DNA of 64,000 bases from Sphingomonas sp. 3P27F8 (GCF_005502745.1 NZ_SCNL01000003.1:124001-188000), one strand, 5' to 3'; shown: positions 30,417 to 38,722, counted from the first letter of the stretch. Notes: generated by a model not told the origin, from the sequence alone. Program-made: numbers and translations.

Positions 30417-31966
30417 CAGGCGGGCTCCGTCGGCAATTCCAGACGCGGAAACACCGGCGTGGGCGTGGCGATGCGAAAGCCGCTAGCCGCATGCCCGTCA
30501 TACCAGCCGTCGTCATCGATCGCCGCGTGATCGCGTGCGTCGGCCCCAAGCTGATCCAGCACCTTGCCCGCCGCGACAGGAACCACCGGCAAGATCGTGA
30601 TCGCCAGAATGTGGATCGCGCGGATCAACGTGCGCAGCACCGCATGCATCCGCTCGGGATCGGTCTTGCGCAGCGCCCATGGTGCCTGCGCGTCGATGTA
30701 GGCGTTGCACGCGAACACCCCGCGCAGCCAAGCCTCGACGCCCTGGCTCAGCATGAGATCACCAAACGCAGTCTTGAACCCGGCGGCGGCGACGATCACT
30801 TCCTCGATAAGCCTGCCATCCGCGTCGTCCGCCCGACCCGGCCCGGGGAACTCACCACCAAGATTCTTGGCGATGAACGAAAGCGTGCGCTGGGCCAGAT
30901 TGCCGAAAGCATTCGCCAGCTCAGCGTTGACGCGCGTAACGATCGCCTCGGCCGAATAGCTGCCATCCTGCCCGAAACTGACTTCACGAAGCAGGAAATA
31001 ACGCAATGCATCCACGCCGAATGCCGCAGTCAGATCGAGCGGATCGATCACGTTGCCGACGCTCTTCGACATCTTCTCGCCGCGATGCAGCACGAACCCG
31101 TGCCCGAACACCGATTTCGGCAGCGCGATACCCGCCGACATGAGAAAGGCGGGCCAGTAAACCGCATGAAAACGCACGATATCCTTGCCGATCAGATGAA
31201 GATCGGCCGGCCAGTGTTTCATCTCGTGATCGGGATAACCGGCGCCGGTCAGGTAATTGGTCAGCGCATCGACCCACACGTACATCACATGGCCGGGACT
31301 GTCTGGAACCGGCACGCCCCAGTCGAAGCTGGTGCGCGATACTGAATGATCGGAGAGCCCACCCTCCACGAAGCGCATGATCTCGTTGCGCCTCGCCTCG
31401 GGCCGGACGAAATCGGGATTGTCGCGATAAAGATCGAGCAGCGGCTGCTGATATTTCGACAGACGAAAGAACCAGGTCTCCTCGGCCGTCCATTGCACCG
31501 GCGTGCCCTGCGGCGAGAGTTTCTCCCCCCCCTCCCCGTCGATCAGTTCCTTCTCGTCATAGAAGGCTTCGTCACGCACGGAATACCAGCCTTCGTAGCG
31601 ATCGAGATACAGATCGCCAGCATCGCGCATCGCCCGCCAGATCGCCTGGCTGGCACGGTAATGATCGCTGTCGGTGGTGCGGATGAAGCGATCATACGAA
31701 ATGTTCAGATCGTCACACATCGCCTTGAACAAAAGCGACATTTCTCCCGCGAGATCGCGTACGTCGACGCCGCGCTCGCGAGCGGTCTGCACCATCTTGA
31801 GGCCGTGTTCGTCCGTTCCGGTCTGAAAGCGGACATCGCGCCCGGCCTGCCGGTTGAAACGCGCTATCGCATCGGCGGCGATCGCTTCGTAAGCATGGCC
31901 GATATGCGGCTTGCCATTGGGATAACTGATCGCGGTGGTGATGTAGAACGGGTCGCCCATGGCCAT
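30416..31966 (-). CDS. metG: Methionyl-tRNA synthetase
   Basis: Charges tRNA-Met and initiator tRNA. The 516-residue class I synthetase has the HIGH-type motif in PNGKPHIGHAYEAIAAD, the WYSVRDEAFYD connective region and the KMSKS motif in RGEKMSKSVGNVID. No C-terminal EMAP/tRNA-binding extension is present, so this is the short form. An alternative start lies two codons downstream (MGDPFY). Three bases separate it from holB upstream, and tatD follows with a one-base overlap. Confidence 0.96.
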   Translation of the reverse strand: MAMGDPFYITTAISYPNGKPHIGHAYEAIAADAIARFNRQAGRDVRFQTGTDEHGLKMVQTARERGVDVRDLAGEMSLLFKAMCDDLNISYDRFIRTTDSDHYRASQAIWRAMRDAGDLYLDRYEGWYSVRDEAFYDEKELIDGEGGEKLSPQGTPVQWTAEETWFFRLSKYQQPLLDLYRDNPDFVRPEARRNEIMRFVEGGLSDHSVSRTSFDWGVPVPDSPGHVMYVWVDALTNYLTGAGYPDHEMKHWPADLHLIGKDIVRFHAVYWPAFLMSAGIALPKSVFGHGFVLHRGEKMSKSVGNVIDPLDLTAAFGVDALRYFLLREVSFGQDGSYSAEAIVTRVNAELANAFGNLAQRTLSFIAKNLGGEFPGPGRADDADGRLIEEVIVAAAGFKTAFGDLMLSQGVEAWLRGVFACNAYIDAQAPWALRKTDPERMHAVLRTLIRAIHILAITILPVVPVAAGKVLDQLGADARDHAAIDDDGWYDGHAASGFRIATPTPVFPRLELPTEPA

Positions 31967-31969
31967 CCC

Positions 31970-32920
31970 CTACAGCCGTGACAGGCGCGCGACCACCCCC
32001 GCCAATTCGAATACTGTCGCCCCCGCATCCAGCGACAATCGCCGCGCGGCGCCGGCGATTCCCAATGCGTCTTCATAAGCATCGAGCGCGGTGCGCAGCT
32101 CTTCTCCACCACGCTGCGGCGCCTGCCCGGCGATGAATTCCGGCGCGCGATCGAGGAATGCTTCGTAACGCGGCTGGGCCGCCTTGGTGGAAAGCGCCTT
32201 GGCCAGCCTCGTCCGTTCAGCGTTGCTCCTGTCGCCACTGCGCGCGATCGTCGTGAGCGCCGTATCGATCGCGCCGAGATCAAGCCCGGCATATCGCAGC
32301 GCCCGCCCGGGTGATCCCGCTGCGGCACGCACCAGTGTGTCCAGTTCATCACCGCGCAGATCGGGAGCTTGCTCTCGCAGCACCTCGCGCACATCGCCGT
32401 CATCGAGCACGCCGAAACGCAGCGTACGGCAACGCGAGCGTATCGTTGGCAACAGGCGACCCGGAGCGTGGCTCACCAGCAGGAAGACCGTGCTCGGCGG
32501 CGGCTCCTCCAGGCTCTTGAGCAGCGCATTTGCGCCTTCCCGCTCAAGATCGTCGATCGCGTCGATCACGATCACGCGGCGCGGCCCGAGCGACGGCGTG
32601 GTCGCGAACAACGACTGCAGCGATCGCACCTGTGCGATCGTGATACTCCGCGCGAGCCGCTTGTCGCCTCGATCTTCCTTCGCCAGCCTCGTCAACTCGC
32701 GGTAATCAGGGTGAGAGCCGGCTTCGAGCAGCGCACGCGTTCGCTCACCGCTGTCGTCGCCCGCCGAATGCGCCAGCAGGCGGAAGGCGGCTTCCCGCAC
32801 GAACGCCCCCTTCCCCACGCCCTGCGGCCCGGTGACGAGCCATGCGTGGTGCAGAGCACCGCTCTCCATCGCCGCGTCGAATGCGGCGCGGGCCTGGGCA
32901 TTGCCGCGGATTGACGTCAT
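31970..32920 (-). CDS. holB: DNA polymerase III subunit delta'
   Basis: Clamp-loader subunit of 316 residues. The N-terminus has HAWLVTGPQGVGKGAFVREA, a degenerate P-loop, followed by the VIDAIDDLEREGANALLKSLEEPPP block (only part is quoted by family: NALLKSLEEPP), and SHAPGRLLPTIRSRCRTL with the SRC motif. The zinc module of some homologues is not obvious. The start overlaps the tmk stop by four bases, the standard tmk-holB pairing. Confidence 0.94.
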   Translation of the reverse strand: MTSIRGNAQARAAFDAAMESGALHHAWLVTGPQGVGKGAFVREAAFRLLAHSAGDDSGERTRALLEAGSHPDYRELTRLAKEDRGDKRLARSITIAQVRSLQSLFATTPSLGPRRVIVIDAIDDLEREGANALLKSLEEPPPSTVFLLVSHAPGRLLPTIRSRCRTLRFGVLDDGDVREVLREQAPDLRGDELDTLVRAAAGSPGRALRYAGLDLGAIDTALTTIARSGDRSNAERTRLAKALSTKAAQPRYEAFLDRAPEFIAGQAPQRGGEELRTALDAYEDALGIAGAARRLSLDAGATVFELAGVVARLSRL

Positions 32921-33543
32921 GGCAGCAAGTCAGCCAACCCGTCGAACAAAGCCGCTGTCACCCGCTCTGGCAACTGGGTCGCATCGACGCGGCAAAAACG
33001 CTCCGGCTCGCTTTCGGCAAACCGATCGAAGGCGGCCGCCACCGCGAGGTGGAAATCCTCGCCCCGCATCGCGAACCGATCCGCGCCCGCGCCGTCGCGC
33101 CCGACAGCACGGCGCGCGCCCTCGACCGGGGGCAGTTCAAGCAGGAATGTTCTGTCCGGCAGCAACCCGCCCGCCCCGAAATGGTGCAGCGCGAGAACAG
33201 CCGCATCGTCTATGTCGCCGGCGACACCCTGATAGGCGCGGCTCGAATCGATATAGCGATCGGAAATCACCCAGATCCCCGCTTCGATCGCCGGCCGGAT
33301 CGTTTTTTCGACATGATCGGCCCGCGCCGCCGCGAATAGCAGCGCCTCGGTTCGCGGGCTCCAGCGGTTCACGTCACCCTGCATCAGCAGCGCGCGGATC
33401 GCCTCGGCGCCGTCGCTGCCGCCCGGCTCACGCGTCACGAGCGTACGGATACCGCGCGCCGCCAGCGCAGCCGCGAGCGCCCGCGCCTGAGTCGACTTGC
33501 CGGCTCCCTCCCCGCCTTCGAGCGAGAGGAAGCGCCCCTTCAT
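32917..33543 (-). CDS. tmk: Thymidylate kinase
   Basis: Phosphorylates dTMP to dTDP. The 208-residue enzyme starts with FLSLEGGEGAGKSTQ, a P-loop, followed by TREPGGSDGAEAIR (the DR/P-loop partner) and the LID-containing SDRYIDSSRAYQG region. It lies between the D,D-carboxypeptidase gene and holB, with four-base overlaps on both sides, so expression is coupled. Confidence 0.96.
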   Translation of the reverse strand: MKGRFLSLEGGEGAGKSTQARALAAALAARGIRTLVTREPGGSDGAEAIRALLMQGDVNRWSPRTEALLFAAARADHVEKTIRPAIEAGIWVISDRYIDSSRAYQGVAGDIDDAAVLALHHFGAGGLLPDRTFLLELPPVEGARRAVGRDGAGADRFAMRGEDFHLAVAAAFDRFAESEPERFCRVDATQLPERVTAALFDGLADLLP

Positions 33544-34715
33544 CCGAACAAGCCCGTCAGCCCGGCCCAGGCGCGACCGAAGAAGCCTGCCTCGCCGACA
33601 TCCTTGTCCGCAACCAGCGGCAACGTCTGATCGGGAAGGCCGGGCGACGTGACGACCAGATCCGCGATATGGTCGCCAGCCTTGATCGGCGCCTTGATCG
33701 GCCCCTGATAGACAATTTTGCCGCTGAGCACCGGCACCGCCCCGGCAGGCAGGGCGACCTTCAGATCACGCGGAGCGATCAGGCCGATCCGGGAAGAACT
33801 TCCCATCTGAACGTCGGCGTCGGCAACCTTTCGGCCTTCCTTCACGATCGCCTTCGCCTGCCACGCGCGGAAGCCCCAATCCATGAAGCGCACCGATTCG
33901 CTCACGCGCTGATTGAAACTCGTCAGCCCGGCAAGAACCATCACCAGCCGGCGACCGTTCTGCTCCGCCGATCCAGTGAAACCATAGCCCGCCTCGTCGG
34001 TATGCCCCGTCTTCAGCCCGTCGGCGCCCTGCACCCGCCCCAGCAGCGGATCACGGTTCGCCTGCGTGATCGCCGCGCCGGAACCCAGCGTCTTGCCCCA
34101 GGTGAAATCAGGCCGCGAATAGAATTGCTTGTAGAGCTTGGGATGGTCGGTAATCGTCGCCGCCGCAAGCTTCGCCAGATCGCGCGCGGTAACATAGGTG
34201 ACGCCACCGTCCGGCCACCCGTTCGACGTGCCGAAATGGCTGTTGTCGAGGCCAAGCCGCTTGGCTGCCTCGTTCATGCGCTGCACGAATGCACCCTCAG
34301 TGCCGGAAATGCCCTCCGCCAGCACGACGCAGGCATCGTTGCCTGAAAGCGTGACAATCCCGTAGAGCAGATTTGCGACCGAAACCTTCTCACCAGTGGA
34401 CAGAAACATCGTGGAACCCGCTGCGGGGCCGTGCCATTTTTTCCAGGTTTCGGGCCGAACCTCGAATTCCTGATCGAGCTTAAGCTCGCCACGCTTCACA
34501 AGATCGAACGCGACGTAAACCGTCATCATCTTCGCCATCGAGGCGGGCGGCATGCGACGATCGGCATCCTTTTGATAGAGCACCGCGCCGGACGACAGAT
34601 CCTCCATGAACGCCACTGGTGCGGGCGTATCGAACTGCGGCGCCGACGCGGCCGACGGATAGGCGATCGACAGGGCGATAGCGGGAGCGGCAAGAACGTA
34701 TGGAAGCTTGGGCAT
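33540..34715 (-). CDS. D-alanyl-D-alanine carboxypeptidase (PBP5/6 family)
   Basis: Periplasmic enzyme trimming the terminal D-Ala of peptidoglycan pentapeptides. The 391-residue precursor has a signal peptide (about residues 1-24), the SxxK motif SMAK with nucleophile Ser59, the SGN motif in TLSGNDACVVLAEG and the KTG motif in GLKTGHTDEAGYGF. A C-terminal PBP5-type beta domain follows and a final amphipathic stretch (GFFGRAWAGLTGLFG) could anchor it to the membrane. It lies nine bases after rlpA and overlaps tmk by four. Confidence 0.94.
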   Translation of the reverse strand: MPKLPYVLAAPAIALSIAYPSAASAPQFDTPAPVAFMEDLSSGAVLYQKDADRRMPPASMAKMMTVYVAFDLVKRGELKLDQEFEVRPETWKKWHGPAAGSTMFLSTGEKVSVANLLYGIVTLSGNDACVVLAEGISGTEGAFVQRMNEAAKRLGLDNSHFGTSNGWPDGGVTYVTARDLAKLAAATITDHPKLYKQFYSRPDFTWGKTLGSGAAITQANRDPLLGRVQGADGLKTGHTDEAGYGFTGSAEQNGRRLVMVLAGLTSFNQRVSESVRFMDWGFRAWQAKAIVKEGRKVADADVQMGSSSRIGLIAPRDLKVALPAGAVPVLSGKIVYQGPIKAPIKAGDHIADLVVTSPGLPDQTLPLVADKDVGEAGFFGRAWAGLTGLFG

Positions 34716-34724
34716 GAACGATAC

Positions 34725-35501
34725 TCAGGGCTGAACAATGATTGATGCATCGCCATAGCCGCGTCGCGCGGCGTCGTCACGCGCGCGCTGCGCTGCCTCC
34801 GCCGTGTCGAACGGACCAAGGCGGACCCGATGCCGCCCGTCATGCAGATCGGCACTGCCACGAAGCCGCTCCGCGAGCGACCTTGCCCGCGATCCGCTAA
34901 CAAACGAAGCGACTTGCACGACATAATTGCCATGCGGTTGAAGCTTGATTGACGGTTGAGGCGTGGCTTGAAGCGCGATCGCCATCGCGCCATCTCGCGC
35001 GGGCAGGCGGCGTCGCAGGCTGGCGAGCATCTCAGGCGAGGCCACTTCCCTCGCCCCCGCCGCGTCACCGCGCGCCAGCGCCAGGCGATCCGGCTCGACA
35101 GCCGCGACGCTGCGGACCCGAACCGCCGCCTTCGCCCGCCGGCCGCTCCCGAGCAACGCCGCCGCACCGCGCGACAGATCGATCAGGCGATCGCGCTGGC
35201 CAGGGCCGCGATCGTTGATAAGCACCAATATCGTGCGCCCGGTATCGAGCGCGGTCACCTCTACATAGGATCCCAGTGGCAGCGTCCTGTGCGCGGCGGT
35301 GATGGCGGACGGGCGAAATGGCGCGCCCGATGCGGTTTTGGCGCCGGCCAGTTCCTCGCCATACCAGGTCGCGTAGCCAACTTCGTCGTAGCGCGCCGGC
35401 ACCGCGCTCGACGCCGGTGACGGTGGCGCGTCGCGCGCCTGGCATACTGCCGCGATCGGCAGCGCCAGAAGCCAGAGATTAGCGCTCAACCGCATCGGCA
35501 A
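34725..35501 (-). CDS. rlpA: RlpA-type septal lytic transglycosylase with SPOR domain
   Basis: Envelope protein of 258 residues. A signal peptide (about 1-22) precedes a double-psi beta-barrel domain (about 42-130) with GYATWYGEELAGAKTASG and VLINDRGPGQRDRLIDLS, the RlpA signature, and a C-terminal SPOR domain (about 185-258) that binds denuded glycan at the division site. A Cys near residue 21 (AAVC) is not a good lipobox, so lipidation is uncertain. It overlaps the upstream lytic transglycosylase gene by 23 bases. Confidence 0.9.
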   Translation of the reverse strand: MPMRLSANLWLLALPIAAVCQARDAPPSPASSAVPARYDEVGYATWYGEELAGAKTASGAPFRPSAITAAHRTLPLGSYVEVTALDTGRTILVLINDRGPGQRDRLIDLSRGAAALLGSGRRAKAAVRVRSVAAVEPDRLALARGDAAGAREVASPEMLASLRRRLPARDGAMAIALQATPQPSIKLQPHGNYVVQVASFVSGSRARSLAERLRGSADLHDGRHRVRLGPFDTAEAAQRARDDAARRGYGDASIIVQP

Positions 35502-36522
35502 GCAGCCCGACCGAAAGCGCGTAGAAGTTCGAGCAATTGTAATCGAGGATCACGCGGTAATTTCCGGTAAGCAGATAGGCGGTCTTGCCCGGCCCATCCG
35601 GCTCGAGGAGCGTGGCGAGCACGCCATCACCCGGCCAGGGGCGATCCTGCGGCACGAGGCCGAGCGCGCGCCATTCCGCCATGGTGCGCCAGCCGCTGTG
35701 CCGCTCGAACACGCGGGGGCATCTCGGGGAGATCAGACGATTAACCTGTCCGGCGCGATCATAGGTTGCGGGCACGCTGACGGCGATGCCCCACGGTTGC
35801 CCCGGGCGCCAGCCGGCGTTGACGAAATAATTGCCGATCGAGGCAAGTGTGTCGGCAGAACTGTTCCAGATGTCGATCCTGCCGTCGCCATCGCCGTCTC
35901 GCGCAAGCCGGAGGTAAATCGACGGCAGAAACTGCGGATTGCCCGTCGCGCCGGCCCAGCTCCCCTTGAGTTGCTCACGTGGCACGCCGCGATCGAGCAT
36001 CTTCAACGCAGCGATGAACTCGCCCGCGAAGAGGTTACGACGGCGCCCCTCATAGGCAAGGGTCGCAAGGCTGCGCAGCAGATCGAAATTTCCCGTGTAG
36101 CTGCCGTAATTCGTTTCATGACCCCATATCGCGACCATGATCGATTCGGGCACACCGGTCTGCGCCTCAACCGACGCGAGCCTGCTTCGGTTGGCGAGAT
36201 ACGTGGCGCGCCCACGCGTTATACGTGCAGTATCGACGTGCTGCGCACGATAGGGCGCGAACATCGAGACCGGCGCGTTGGGAGACCCGCCAGGTTGCTG
36301 GCGATCAAGATCGACCACACGCTGATTGAACGTGAGCGTAGGCATCACGGCATCCAGCGTTGACACTTTCACGCCGGCGGCGAGCGCCTGAGTGCGCAAT
36401 GTCGGCAGATAGGCTTGGAATCCCGCTTCATCCTGCGCGATCGCTGGCGTTGCGGCCGCAGCGAGAACGACCGCGGCGAGCACGGAAACGGCGCGAATGA
36501 TTATCCCCCTCATACGCGCCAT
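35479..36522 (-). CDS. MltB-type lytic murein transglycosylase
   Basis: Periplasmic enzyme cleaving the glycan strand with formation of 1,6-anhydro ends. Starting at 36522 the 347-residue product has a signal peptide (residues 1-30, ending in ATPAIAQ), the SLT2/MltB catalytic domain with IWGHETNYGSYTGNFD (Glu136 is the expected catalytic acid), and PQFLPSIYLRLARDGDGDGR. An upstream start would add 24 residues with no signal features. It heads a packed operon that continues through rlpA, the carboxypeptidase gene, tmk, holB and metG. Confidence 0.9.
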   Translation of the reverse strand: MARMRGIIIRAVSVLAAVVLAAAATPAIAQDEAGFQAYLPTLRTQALAAGVKVSTLDAVMPTLTFNQRVVDLDRQQPGGSPNAPVSMFAPYRAQHVDTARITRGRATYLANRSRLASVEAQTGVPESIMVAIWGHETNYGSYTGNFDLLRSLATLAYEGRRRNLFAGEFIAALKMLDRGVPREQLKGSWAGATGNPQFLPSIYLRLARDGDGDGRIDIWNSSADTLASIGNYFVNAGWRPGQPWGIAVSVPATYDRAGQVNRLISPRCPRVFERHSGWRTMAEWRALGLVPQDRPWPGDGVLATLLEPDGPGKTAYLLTGNYRVILDYNCSNFYALSVGLLADAVER

Positions 36523-36612
36523 CTTGCACGTCGGAAGACGATTATGAAACAGCCAGTCATCGTCGGGCTTGCACATACCGTCGCAGCACGCCACAGCGCG
36601 CGAACTGCTCGC

Positions 36613-36652
36613 GGAGAGGTGGCCGAGTGGTTTGAGGCAGCGGTCTTGAAAA
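36613..36652 (+). pseudogene. 5' half of a disrupted tRNA-Ser(UGA)
   Basis: GGAGAGG acceptor strand, TG, D-arm GCCGAGTGGTTTGAGGC, then GCGGT and the anticodon loop CTTGAAA. After AAAC the sequence no longer matches a tRNA: the expected ACCGC is replaced by ACTAC and there is no variable or T arm. The missing 3' half is found about 800 bases downstream at 37448-37501, whose CCTCTCC pairs perfectly with this GGAGAGG. Confidence 0.8.
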
Positions 36653-36776
36653 CTACTGGAGATTGCGACCAGTGCGCGGAAATAGGAGTTTTGTTACAAG
36701 GGGTTAGCGTCAGTCCGATTCGCCAGGTGTAATTACCCATAAGCCTGTCGTAAGCTGCGAGCCCCCGAAATGGCAT

Positions 36777-36866
36777 GGAAGAGTGTCCGAGTGGTTTAAG
36801 GAACTGGTCTTGAAAACCAGCGACGGGGCAACCCGTCCGTGGGTTCGAATCCCACCTCTTCCGCCA
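36777..36866 (+). tRNA. tRNA-Ser(UGA), complete
   Basis: A 90-base tRNA with GGAAGAG/CTCTTCC acceptor stem, discriminator G and encoded CCA. The anticodon stem CTGGT/ACCAG encloses CTTGAAA, giving anticodon UGA. A long class II variable arm (CGACGGGGCAACCCGTCC) and T-arm GTGGGTTCGAATCCCAC are intact. The acceptor and anticodon stems differ from the disrupted copy around it, so it is not a simple duplicate. Confidence 0.97.
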
Positions 36867-36869
36867 ATT

Positions 36870-37214
36870 TCAAAACTGAGCCTTCTGCTTCCGAAGATCC
36901 CAAGCGGATATTCCAACGACGGCAAGAACGGCGATCCCGATCACCACGTCAACCGCGCCGGCACCGATAGCAACGGCCACGACCAATCTAACTGCCATGA
37001 TTCCAGCAATTACCATCGCGATCGTGGGCGCTCGCGCATTGCCAGAGGCAATCGCTCCAATCAGCAAGAGACCCAAGAAGATGTTCCAGCCCGCAACTGC
37101 GCCGTTCCCGTGATCAAATATGAACGGGATTGCGAGCAATATTAGGAGGCCAGCTGAGGCAAACGAGAGCCACTTGCCTATTCCAGTCCATTCGATGCTG
37201 CTTTCTGTCGTCAT
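36870..37214 (-). CDS. Small four-helix membrane protein, unknown function
   Basis: From the ATG at 37214 the product has 114 residues and about four hydrophobic helices: WLSFASAGLLILLAIPFIF, GWNIFLGLLLIGAIAS, APTIAMVIAGIMAVRLVVAV and VVIGIAVLAVVGISAW. A short charged tail (DLRKQKAQF) ends three bases from the tRNA-Ser 3' end on the opposite strand. No family is recognised. Ribosome-binding sites are weak for this start and for one 15 bases upstream. It lies within the segment that splits the older tRNA-Ser gene. Confidence 0.6.
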   Translation of the reverse strand: MTTESSIEWTGIGKWLSFASAGLLILLAIPFIFDHGNGAVAGWNIFLGLLLIGAIASGNARAPTIAMVIAGIMAVRLVVAVAIGAGAVDVVIGIAVLAVVGISAWDLRKQKAQF

Positions 37215-37346
37215 AGACCGAACGTGCATGAAATGAATCGTCAAAGCAACGCCTCGCACCATACGCAGGCTCGAGGCGTTGCACAACGTAAGGACAGAAG
37301 GAGTGTCGCCTATCCCCACTGCTGCGGATGTTCGATAACTTACGAC

Positions 37347-37435
37347 AACCTACATAAAACGTCCAAGCGGCAAAATGCGCTTTCTGCCTGTGTATCGCTT
37401 GCTTATGAAAACCTGCGTAAACATACACAAACGTC
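37347..37435. repeat. Imperfect direct repeats near the right junction of the island
   Basis: AACCTACATAAA (37347-37358) recurs as AACCTGCGTAAA (37410-37421), and AAACGTC follows each copy at 37357-37363 and 37429-37435. They lie in an unusually AT-rich stretch just before the CTTGAAA junction. Their position resembles integrase arm-binding sites of integrative elements; that interpretation is tentative. Confidence 0.35.
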
Positions 37436-37447
37436 GTTTACACTAAA

Positions 37448-37501
37448 CTTGAAACCGCCGTAGGTTCACGCTTACCGTGGGTTCGAATCCCATCCTCTCC
37501 G
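37448..37501 (+). pseudogene. 3' half of the disrupted tRNA-Ser(UGA)
   Basis: Begins with anticodon loop CTTGAAA and CCGCC (one A fewer than expected), followed by a variable arm, T-arm GTGGGTTCGAATCCCAT and the acceptor strand CCTCTCC plus G. The acceptor strand is the exact complement of GGAGAGG at 36613. The T-stem closes with a G-T pair and the terminal CCA is now CTA, signs of decay. The VWA gene stop codon lies four bases further on. Confidence 0.8.
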
Positions 37502-37504
37502 CTA

Positions 37505-38683
37505 TCATCTTTTACGCGACAGTTCGCGCATCGCATCGTCCAGCCCGCCGAGCGTCAGCGGAAACATGCGGTCGTTCATCAATTCCCGAATGATCTTCGT
37601 GGACTGCGAATAGCCCCACTGACCTTGGGCGACCGGGTTCAGCCATACAGCGGCCGGATAGGTCGTGGCCAGGCGATGCATCCACACCGCGCCAGATTCC
37701 TCGTTGAAATGCTCCACAGACCCGCCCGGATGCGTGATCTCATACGGGCTCATTGCCGCGTCGCCCACGAAGATGAGCTTATAATCGTGCGGAAATTTAT
37801 GAAGCACGTCCCAGGTCGGCGTGCGTTCCGAAAAGCGGCGACGGTTGTCTTTCCACACGCCCTCATAAGGGCAGTTGTGAAAGTAGAAGAACTCAAGGTT
37901 CTTGAACTCGGTCGTGGCGGCGGAGAACAGTTCCTCGCACAGCTTGATGAACGGATCCATCGAGCCGCCGACATCCAGAAACAGCAACAATTTCACGGCA
38001 TTGCGCCGTTCGGCACGCATATGGACGTCAAGCCAGCCTTGTCGCGCAGTGCCGTCGATCGTCGCATCGATGTCCAGTTCGTCCGCGGCACCTTCGCGTG
38101 CGAACTTGCGCAGGCGGCGCAGCGCGATCTTGATGTTGCGCGTACCGAGCTCACGGGTGCTGTCGAGGTTCTTGAACTCGCGCTGATCCCATACTTGCAG
38201 CGCACGCTTCTGCTTGCTCTCTCCACCGATCCGCACGCCTTCGGGATTATAGCCCGAGTTGCCGTAAGGCGATGTGCCGCCGGTGCCCACCCACTTGCTA
38301 CCACCCTCGTGCCGCTTCTGCTGCTCTTCCAGACGCTTCTTGAGTGTCTCCATGATCTCGTCCCAGGAGCCGAGCGACTTTATCGCCTCCATCTCCTCCG
38401 CGGTGAGATATTTCTCGGCGACGGCCTTCAGCCAGTCCTCGGGAATTTCAGCGCCGGGCTGGGCGAAGCTGGTTTCAATGCCCTTGAATACCTTGGCGAA
38501 GACCTGGTCGAAGCGATCGAGCAGCCCCTCGTCCTTCACATAGACCGCCCTGCTCAAATAGTAGAAATCCTCCGGCGTCCGTTCGATCACATCCTTTTCG
38601 AGCGCTTCGAGCAGCAGCAAATGCTCTTTCATGCTTGCCGGAATCCCGGCGCTGCGCAGTTCATCAAGAAAGTTCAGGAACAT
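37505..38683 (-). CDS. VWA-domain protein, CoxE-like
   Basis: A 392-residue cytosolic protein with a C-terminal von Willebrand A domain of the CoxE-like group. The metal-site motif is LLFLDVGGSMDPFI, that is DxGxS where the canonical MIDAS is DxSxS; this variant is usual in this bacterial subgroup as far as I recall. The N-terminal helical region includes MKEHLLLLEAL, and a Lys/Gln-rich basic linker lies mid-protein. Such proteins normally act with a MoxR-type AAA+ ATPase to insert cofactors or assemble complexes; no such ATPase gene is adjacent. Confidence 0.85.
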   Translation of the reverse strand: MFLNFLDELRSAGIPASMKEHLLLLEALEKDVIERTPEDFYYLSRAVYVKDEGLLDRFDQVFAKVFKGIETSFAQPGAEIPEDWLKAVAEKYLTAEEMEAIKSLGSWDEIMETLKKRLEEQQKRHEGGSKWVGTGGTSPYGNSGYNPEGVRIGGESKQKRALQVWDQREFKNLDSTRELGTRNIKIALRRLRKFAREGAADELDIDATIDGTARQGWLDVHMRAERRNAVKLLLFLDVGGSMDPFIKLCEELFSAATTEFKNLEFFYFHNCPYEGVWKDNRRRFSERTPTWDVLHKFPHDYKLIFVGDAAMSPYEITHPGGSVEHFNEESGAVWMHRLATTYPAAVWLNPVAQGQWGYSQSTKIIRELMNDRMFPLTLGGLDDAMRELSRKR

Positions 38684-38722
38684 GCGAGGCCTCCGATAAT
38701 GTCCGGCACGCGGAAAGTTGCA

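Larger units (their letters stand above)
36653..37447. mobile_element. Remnant island inserted at the anticodon loop of tRNA-Ser
   Basis: About 795 bases separate two complementary halves of one tRNA-Ser gene. The seven-base anticodon loop CTTGAAA is present at both junctions, as expected for tyrosine-recombinase integration within an anticodon loop. The segment holds a complete tRNA-Ser with the same anticodon, one small membrane-protein gene, and AT-rich repeats near its right end. No integrase gene remains, so it would be a deleted remnant. The mobile origin is inferred from structure. Confidence 0.55.

Noticed and set aside
36653-37447. Group I intron in a tRNA anticodon loop
   Set aside because: The segment contains a complete tRNA and a protein gene on the opposite strand, and no conserved P/Q/R/S-type core was seen; the junction lacks one base needed for a correct spliced loop. 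An integrated element explains it better.
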